64,000 nucleotides of DNA, taken from Cyclobacteriaceae bacterium (GTDB taxonomy: Bacteria; Bacteroidota; Bacteroidia; Cytophagales; Cyclobacteriaceae). Made by a program: the position numbers and the translations under genes. The notes below the pieces were generated by a model. It did no database searches, had not been told where the DNA came from, and saw nothing but the letters and a program-made list of their open reading frames with translations. Location of the stretch: contig JANQEU010000061.1 in assembly GCA_028278225.1 (NCBI GenBank), forward strand, positions 1-64,000. The letters are read 5' to 3'. Positions 58,251 through 64,000 of the stretch are shown piece after piece. The number at the start of each line of letters is the position of its first letter. Within the stretch, counting starts at the first letter, position 1.

Positions 58251-59060
58251 ATGAGTGATCCTTACATCGTCATCGAACCTGGCACTCCTATTGTTCCTGT
58301 GATAGTAAGCGTGCCTCACTGCGGGATTGAGTTTCCCGAAGAGATCATTCAGGATTATTTCGAAGATATGGTCAACACTCCCGACGATACAGACTGGTAT
58401 GTACATGACCTTTACAATTTTGCCCTGGAACTAGGCATTACCATCATTCATGCACGATATAGCCGGTGGGTGATCGACCTCAACCGTGACCCGGAAAGTA
58501 AGCCTTTGTATCATGACGGGAGGATCGTAACCGGATTAACGCCCTCCACCGACTTCCTTGGGCAGCCCATCTACCTGTCAGATGATAAGATCCCTGATGA
58601 AGCTGAGACAGAAAGAAGATTGGTTAATTACTATTGGCCCTATTATCAAAGGGTGGAGAAACTCTTAACAGAAAGAAAAAATGAATTTGGAAAAGTCCTC
58701 TTATGGGATGCACATTCCATTCGCAGGTCAGTTCCTGCCATCCGGGAAGATCCCTTTCCGGACATGATCCTGGGTGACAACGATGAACGTTCTTCCGACC
58801 CCCGGTTGATCACTACAGCATTGAATTTTCTTAAAAAGGGCAGATACGGCGTTAACCACAACGACCCTTTTAAAGGCGGACATATCACAAGATACTTTGG
58901 TAAACCTGATGATGACGTCCATGCCCTTCAACTAGAGATGAACAAAGTCCTGTACATGGACGATTCGGAAATTCACTTTGATGAAGAGAGGGCGAATGAG
59001 GTCAGGAGTGTTTTGCAACCAACTTTTGAAGCTTTGGTGGAAGCTGTCGGGACATTATGA
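58251..59060 (+). CDS. hutG: N-formylglutamate amidohydrolase family protein
   Basis: 269 residues. The family motifs V-S-V-P-H-C-G-I-E-F-P, R-W-V-I-D-L-N-R-D-P and D-A-H-S-I-R-R are present. It hydrolyses N-formylglutamate to glutamate and formate, the last step of the histidine pathway that goes through formiminoglutamate deiminase. It overlaps hutF by 4 bases, so the two final steps are co-expressed. hutH, hutU and hutI are not in the window. Confidence 0.88.
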   Translation: MSDPYIVIEPGTPIVPVIVSVPHCGIEFPEEIIQDYFEDMVNTPDDTDWYVHDLYNFALELGITIIHARYSRWVIDLNRDPESKPLYHDGRIVTGLTPSTDFLGQPIYLSDDKIPDEAETERRLVNYYWPYYQRVEKLLTERKNEFGKVLLWDAHSIRRSVPAIREDPFPDMILGDNDERSSDPRLITTALNFLKKGRYGVNHNDPFKGGHITRYFGKPDDDVHALQLEMNKVLYMDDSEIHFDEERANEVRSVLQPTFEALVEAVGTL

Positions 59061-60433
59061 AAACTTATTCTTTCAGGGGACTTCTGCAGCGAAACGGGTG
59101 GTTACGGGACCCTGTTATTTCCATTGATGAAAAAGGTAACATCTCCAACATCGAAGAATCGGGTTCAAAAAAAGCTGATCACTCAATAGACGGATACGCC
59201 CTGCCCGGATTTCAGAATGCCCACTCACATGCTTTTCAATATGCCATGGCTGGCCTTGCCGAAATCCACCGGTCCGGAAATATTTCTGATGACTTTTGGT
59301 CCTGGCGTGAGGCGATGTACCGGTTGGCCTTGTGTTTGGATCCGGACCAGATGGAAGCTGTAGCCACCATGCTCTACAGTGAAATGATCAGGCATGGTTA
59401 TACCAACGTTGCCGAGTTTCACTACCTGCACCATGATAAGAATGGACGACCTTACGGGAATCTTGCGGAGATGGGATCCCGGTTAGTTGCCGCAGCGAAA
59501 ACCGCAGGCATCGGTATTACATTGATCCCTATTTTCTATCAAAAAGGAGGATTTGGGAAACCCCCTACTGAAAGACAAAAAAGGTTCATTTCAGCTGACA
59601 TCGACAACTATTTGAAACTGTTTGAAGCAAGCGCTGAGGCATGTGGGGCTTATGAAGGGGCGAACATTGGATTAGGGATCCATTCAATGAGGGGAGTTGA
59701 ACCAAAGGTCATAGCTGAAATCCCCCGTATAGCACCCCGGGATGTTCCATTTCATATTCATGTTTCAGAGCAACTCAGGGAAGTGGAGGAATCAGTTGCG
59801 TACCTGGGGAAAAGACCCGTGGAATGGCTGCTTCAAAATATCGAGTTAAATGATCAATTTCACCTGGTACATGCCACCCATCTAACGAAAGAAGAGATAT
59901 CAGGAATTGCACGCAGTAATGCCAACGTTGTCCTGTGTCCGAGTACGGAAGGCAATCTTGGAGATGGGATATTTTCCTATGCCGGCTTTCAGGAAGCCGG
60001 AGGAAAATGGAGCATTGGCACCGATAGTCACATCGGCCTGAACCCCTTTGAGGAACTTCGCCTGCTTGATTACGGTCAGCGTCTAACCTCACACAGGCGA
60101 AATATATTCACCTCCGAGGCAACCGGAGATGCCGGACATTCTGCTATTGAAATGGCAACATTCACAGGTCGAATGGCAATGAATGATTACAGCCATGATT
60201 TTTTTGCCGTCGGAGAGTCGTTCAATGCTGCCATATTGGATGCAAAAACTCCCCTTTTGGCGAATTCGTCCTTTGATAACCTTTGCGCTACCGCAGTATA
60301 TGCTTCAGACGTGAGTCATATATTGGGGACGATCATTAACGGCCAGATATTGGCAAGAAAAGGACAACATATCAATCAGGACGAAATACTTGATTCTTTC
60401 ACTCAGACCATGTCAAAACTGAAGATCAGGTAA
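59057..60433 (+). CDS. hutF: formimidoylglutamate deiminase
   Basis: 458 residues of the amidohydrolase superfamily. It converts N-formimino-L-glutamate to N-formyl-L-glutamate and ammonia. The metal ligands appear in N-A-H-S-H-A-F-Q, in H-I-H-V-S-E-Q, in H-A-T-H-L-T and in G-T-D-S-H-I-G. The product is the substrate of the HutG-like enzyme, whose gene overlaps by ATGA. The pairing shows the five-step route of histidine breakdown in which formate is released. Confidence 0.93.
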   Translation: MKTYSFRGLLQRNGWLRDPVISIDEKGNISNIEESGSKKADHSIDGYALPGFQNAHSHAFQYAMAGLAEIHRSGNISDDFWSWREAMYRLALCLDPDQMEAVATMLYSEMIRHGYTNVAEFHYLHHDKNGRPYGNLAEMGSRLVAAAKTAGIGITLIPIFYQKGGFGKPPTERQKRFISADIDNYLKLFEASAEACGAYEGANIGLGIHSMRGVEPKVIAEIPRIAPRDVPFHIHVSEQLREVEESVAYLGKRPVEWLLQNIELNDQFHLVHATHLTKEEISGIARSNANVVLCPSTEGNLGDGIFSYAGFQEAGGKWSIGTDSHIGLNPFEELRLLDYGQRLTSHRRNIFTSEATGDAGHSAIEMATFTGRMAMNDYSHDFFAVGESFNAAILDAKTPLLANSSFDNLCATAVYASDVSHILGTIINGQILARKGQHINQDEILDSFTQTMSKLKIR

Positions 60434-60724
60434 TTACCATTTTAATTTTTTACAGAGCGCCATGTTCTGTTTAAACATTGGTAAAGAATGGTTTTCATGC
60501 GGAAATCTCGGATTTTATGGCCATATTTATAGAGGTAGTTGTAAGGGTTTGACATTAAATGGAGTCTATGACAGTGCAGTTTACACTGTGTCCGGGTCAT
60601 GGGATTACAGCGTTTGACCCCAGCTTTTTTAGGTCATCCTGTCCTTTTGGATCTCAAACTACCGGGAACAATAGTTGAGATTGGGATTTCCGTTTACACC
60701 CCGGCCAGGCAAACAAAAGATATT

Positions 60725-62056
60725 ATGAAAGAGAAACGCTACAAGGCTTTTTCGCTGCATAATTTTAGGAACATCCCTCAGATGTCGTATTTAAGTGAGG
60801 AAGAAAAATTCAACATTGAGGTAGTAGGAAATGTTTTACCATTTAAGGTGAACAACTACGTGGTTAATGAACTCATTGATTGGGATAACTATCAAAAGGA
60901 CCCAATATTTCAACTTACCTTCCCCCAAAGAGGTATGCTTTCGGACCATCATTTTGAAAAAATTGCTTCCCTGATCCGGCAGGGAAAAAATAAACATGAA
61001 ATAGCCGGGGACATCAAACAGATCCGTCTTACGCTCAATCCTCACCCTGCCGGCCAGCAGGAGCACAACATCCCCGAGATTGAAGGGGTCAAACTCACCG
61101 GAATACAACACAAATACAAGGAAACAATTCTTTTCTTTCCCAGTCAGGGTCAAACCTGCCATGCGTACTGCACTTTCTGCTTCCGATGGCCTCAGTTTGT
61201 TGGAATGGAAGCGTTCAAATTTGCAATGAAAGAGACGGACTTACTCGTGAAATATCTAAAACGACATCCAGAAGTAACCGATATCATTTTTACGGGTGGA
61301 GATCCCATGATAATGTCCGTCACTATTCTAAGGAAATATATTGAAGCCCTTTTGAACGCTGACCTCCCAAATCTTCAGAATATCAGGATAGGATCGAAGG
61401 CGCTGACATTCTGGCCTTACAAGTTTACATCAGACCAGGATGCGAATGAACTACTGGATCTCTTCAAAAAGGTGAATGAGCAAGGCCTGAACCTGTCGTT
61501 TATGGCCCACTTTAATCACCCTGCCGAATTACGCACTGCGGAAGTTAAAAGTGCCATCCAAAGGATATTGGACACAGGGAGTCAGATCCGGACACAGGCT
61601 CCCATAATGCGAAACATCAATGACGATGCAAATGACTGGTCCACGATGTGGAAAGAACAGGTCAGGCTGGGGTGTATTCCTTATTACATGTTCGTTGCCA
61701 GGGATACCGGTGCGCAGGGTTACTTTTCAGTGCCGTTGGAAAGATCCTGGAAAATCTTTACGAGGGCTTACCGGGAAGTCAGCGGCATTTGCAAAACAGT
61801 GAGAGGGCCAAGTATGTCTGCAGATGCGGGGAAAATACAGGTACTGGGCATACAGGAAATACAGAACGAGAAGGTTTTCGTTTTAAGGTTTTTGCAGGCG
61901 CGGGACCCCGGTTGGATCGGGAAGCCCTTTTTTGCACAATACGACCCTGAAGCAATCTGGATAGATGAGTTGAAACCGGCGCAAGGCGATAAACAATTCT
62001 TTTTCGAAAAATCAGTACTTAAGGATCACATTGATCTGCAACTGGCCTATAATTAA
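60725..62056 (+). CDS. lysine 2,3-aminomutase-like radical SAM protein with altered PLP motif
   Basis: 443 residues from ATG 60725 (an ATG at 60599 is in frame but adds 42 residues without family similarity). The radical SAM motif is C-H-A-Y-C-T-F-C-F-R-W (Cys145, Cys149, Cys152), followed by F-T-G-G-D-P-M. At the position of the PLP-binding P-G-G-G-G-K of KamA it has S-A-D-A-G-K-I, so only the Lys and a Gly remain. It may still bind PLP, but a true lysine aminomutase activity is uncertain. The 291-bp gap before it holds no gene, only a small inverted repeat ACAGTG/CACTGT at 60571-60589. Confidence 0.78.
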   Translation: MKEKRYKAFSLHNFRNIPQMSYLSEEEKFNIEVVGNVLPFKVNNYVVNELIDWDNYQKDPIFQLTFPQRGMLSDHHFEKIASLIRQGKNKHEIAGDIKQIRLTLNPHPAGQQEHNIPEIEGVKLTGIQHKYKETILFFPSQGQTCHAYCTFCFRWPQFVGMEAFKFAMKETDLLVKYLKRHPEVTDIIFTGGDPMIMSVTILRKYIEALLNADLPNLQNIRIGSKALTFWPYKFTSDQDANELLDLFKKVNEQGLNLSFMAHFNHPAELRTAEVKSAIQRILDTGSQIRTQAPIMRNINDDANDWSTMWKEQVRLGCIPYYMFVARDTGAQGYFSVPLERSWKIFTRAYREVSGICKTVRGPSMSADAGKIQVLGIQEIQNEKVFVLRFLQARDPGWIGKPFFAQYDPEAIWIDELKPAQGDKQFFFEKSVLKDHIDLQLAYN

Positions 62057-62232
62057 AGTTAAGCCCCAGGGTCTTCTGCGGTTGGTTTCAAGGTACCCCC
62101 AGTTGGGGCAATGATCAATTGATTGCAAAAACATCAACGCCAAAAACGGTGACGGTATAGACATTATGTAATCTGAGTGAAGCGTTAATCAATGGAAGCG
62201 TATTAATTTGGGATAAGATTTGATTTGTTCTA

Positions 62233-63366
62233 TTGGATATCTTGGTAATTATACTCCTCCTCGGTGCAATTCATGGCATTTTTCTGGCCGTAATTCTTGT
62301 AACACTAAAGAATCCAAGAAGACTTGCCAACAAGTTCCTGGCAATAATTCTCCTGCTGTTTTCTGTGATAATTTTTTTACACATTGGGCTACACCTGGAA
62401 AATGTACGGACTTTATTCCCTGCTTTTGAATCCATTGCCAATCCTCATCAGGTTTTTAAGTCTCTTTATGTTTTTGATACCCTGGCATTGTTGGTTGGTC
62501 CGTTGACCTATTTCTATTTCAAGGCCATCGTTGATGTCAACTTCACATTCAACAGGGAAAAGCTGGTTCATTTTATTCCGGCAATTGTCTGTGCTGGTTT
62601 ATTCACTCCGCTAGCATTAATTAGTTTCTCAGGCAATCCCAATGTAGCAGATAATAACGCTGTTCAAATATTCTACATGGCAATAAGGTGGTTTGTGTTT
62701 TCCCAATTCCTTTTCTACATAGTCCTGATTGTAATCTTTAGCTACAAAAACGTTTGGATGATAAAGGATCATTCACTGGGGAGTGAAACCATCCAATGGA
62801 TGACCATTTTGATTATTTCGTATATCCTTTTATGGGGTATTGCCGCACTTTTAACTATGACTGATGCCGGCAACTCAGCCTGGAATTATGTATGGATAAT
62901 AGCCTCTCTTCTGATATATACCTGCGGGTATCTGGGATTGAAAAAACCATCGGTTTTCCAGGGTGCCGGATCGCCAGACAATGTGTCCATTGAAAAATAC
63001 AAGAAGTCCGTACTTTCCTCCGAGATGTCAGACCAGTACATGAAAAAGCTGGAGAATTTCATGCGTCAGGAAAAACCTTATCTCAAAAATGATCTTTCAT
63101 TGCCGATCCTGGCTGATCAGTTAAAAATACCTGTACATCATTTGTCACAAGTGATCAACGAGCGATTTAATCAGAATTTCTATGAATTTATTAATCGACA
63201 CCGGGTAGAACATGCCTTGAGCTTGATAAAAGATGAAAGTTACGGCCACCTGAAAATAGCTGAGATAGGTTATCAATCCGGGTTTAACTCCATCTCCGTA
63301 TTCAATGCCGCATTCAAAAAAATGTATCATCAAACTCCTGCCAAATTCAGAGAAATTCGAAAGTAG
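62233..63366 (+). CDS. membrane-anchored AraC-family regulator
   Basis: 377 residues starting with TTG (62233). Seven membrane helices in the first 240 residues are followed by an AraC-type DNA-binding domain (last 100 residues) with I-L-A-D-Q-L-K-I-P-V-H-H-L-S-Q-V-I-N as first HTH and I-A-E-I-G-Y-Q-S-G-F-N-S-I-S-V-F as second. Such regulators sense a signal at or in the membrane. TTG is the only start in this context. An ATG may be absent because of the usual weak start rules in this phylum. Confidence 0.83.
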   Translation: MDILVIILLLGAIHGIFLAVILVTLKNPRRLANKFLAIILLLFSVIIFLHIGLHLENVRTLFPAFESIANPHQVFKSLYVFDTLALLVGPLTYFYFKAIVDVNFTFNREKLVHFIPAIVCAGLFTPLALISFSGNPNVADNNAVQIFYMAIRWFVFSQFLFYIVLIVIFSYKNVWMIKDHSLGSETIQWMTILIISYILLWGIAALLTMTDAGNSAWNYVWIIASLLIYTCGYLGLKKPSVFQGAGSPDNVSIEKYKKSVLSSEMSDQYMKKLENFMRQEKPYLKNDLSLPILADQLKIPVHHLSQVINERFNQNFYEFINRHRVEHALSLIKDESYGHLKIAEIGYQSGFNSISVFNAAFKKMYHQTPAKFREIRK

Positions 63367-63482
63367 TTTTCACCCTGGTAGTATTTCTCTCCGATAAGGT
63401 TGGATGACAGTCCTATAGGACCACTAGTTTTTGCATTCAGGCAAACCTAAAATTGGGCTGTTGTCAGTAAACAAAAATTAAG

Positions 63483-64000
63483 ATGAAATCAAAATATGAG
63501 CGACCCATAGTACCGGTTACGTGGATCATCTACTTCCTGATCGTTTTTGAAATACTCTATATGATCACACCTTTTTTGGCTCTCTCGTACTATTCATTCT
63601 ACGGGCCGAGTCTCAATTTCCTTAATCGATCCATTTTGACGTCCTGGCTGACCGGGTTTTTCCTGCCTCATATAGCCGAAACCACATCTCCATTCCTGAA
63701 TGCCATAAATCCAATAGGCAGGTATCTGTTCATTGGCAGTTTTCTGGTATTCCTGCTGGGAGCAGCGCAGATATATTATTCAAAATTCGCAAAGAAAGGG
63801 GCAGTGACAATTGGTCTTTACAAGTACCTTCGGCATCCCCAGTATACAATGTTTGCCATCATGGGTCTGGGGCTTCTGCTGATCTGGCCCAGGTTTATCA
63901 TCCTTCAAATATATTTTCTGATGCTTTTTGTTTATTTCTTCCTGGCCAAAAGCGAAGAAAGAGAATGCTTGAAAAAATACCCTGGCTATGACGATTATCT
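63483..64000 (+). CDS. isoprenylcysteine/phospholipid methyltransferase-type membrane protein (cut by edge)
   Basis: The ATG at 63483 opens a frame running to the window end (172 codons, no stop). Membrane helices occur at about 12-37, 80-100 and two near 120-155. The C-terminal part L-Y-K-Y-L-R-H-P-Q-Y and S-E-E-R-E-C-L-K-K-Y-P-G-Y matches the SAM-binding end of the ICMT/PEMT-like methyltransferase family. The substrate (isoprenylated or small-molecule amine) is not predictable. Confidence 0.78.
   Translation, partial: MKSKYERPIVPVTWIIYFLIVFEILYMITPFLALSYYSFYGPSLNFLNRSILTSWLTGFFLPHIAETTSPFLNAINPIGRYLFIGSFLVFLLGAAQIYYSKFAKKGAVTIGLYKYLRHPQYTMFAIMGLGLLLIWPRFIILQIYFLMLFVYFFLAKSEERECLKKYPGYDDY

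Noticed and set aside
62063-62112. GCCCCA...TGGGGC stem after the aminomutase-like gene
   Set aside because: The loop is long and no T tract follows, so I did not call a terminator.

Overview
The window reads as the chromosome of a Bacteroidota species, most likely Cytophagales-like. The evidence is the gene set and style: a DUF4783 gene before nadC, DinB/YHS/DUF4105 proteins, S41 and U32 peptidases, a GpmI-type phosphoglycerate mutase, A/T-rich gene gaps with few Shine-Dalgarno sequences, and promoter-like TAnnTTTG boxes. No rRNA, tRNA, CRISPR array, insertion sequence or prophage was recognised.

Region 1 (1-24.9 kb), with a satellite at 47.0-52.7 kb, dominates the window. It holds ten large (861-907 aa) FtsX/MacB-type ABC permeases in five operons, each headed by its own small PadR-family regulator: one divergent single-permease unit (1955-4893, minus), then PadR plus three, two, two and, 22 kb further on, two permeases. 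No ABC ATPase is encoded anywhere in the window. Every permease carries a cytoplasmic N-terminal prefix of about 60-80 residues. The prefixes are alike within an operon, but the membrane and periplasmic bodies pair up across operons. That mosaic pattern, the different repeat motif before each PadR gene and the lack of an ATPase are the most unusual features here. The organisation resembles the acidobacterial orphan permease (ADOP)/PadR arrangement. At the left edge there is also a parE/relE-type toxin-antitoxin pair, an A/T-rich orphan gene with a PD-(D/E)XK-like motif, and a short relic of a permease 3' end.

Region 2 (24.9-46.9 kb) is mostly housekeeping and small accessory genes: a Fic protein with its own HTH domain and a palindromic operator, five 99-bp tandem repeats, gpmI, nadC-ycxB-like-recX, a YHS protein, DinB, ATP-grasp, LysE, GNAT, an ArsR operon with a clear palindromic operator, a radical SAM/SPASM enzyme, a lytic transglycosylase, an MntA/HepT toxin-antitoxin pair, a U32 tRNA-hydroxylase-like protein overlapping a ferredoxin, an S41 peptidase, a tyrosine phenol-lyase-like enzyme and a ZIP metal transporter.

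Region 3 (52.7-64 kb) has a PlsC acyltransferase, a PHP-domain lipoprotein, a secreted alpha/beta hydrolase, and a debris region (57.3-58.25 kb) with a duplicated 94-bp block, strong hairpins and gene fragments. It then has two histidine-degradation genes (hutG-like and hutF), a lysine 2,3-aminomutase-like radical SAM protein with an altered PLP motif, a membrane-anchored AraC regulator and a methyltransferase cut by the window edge.
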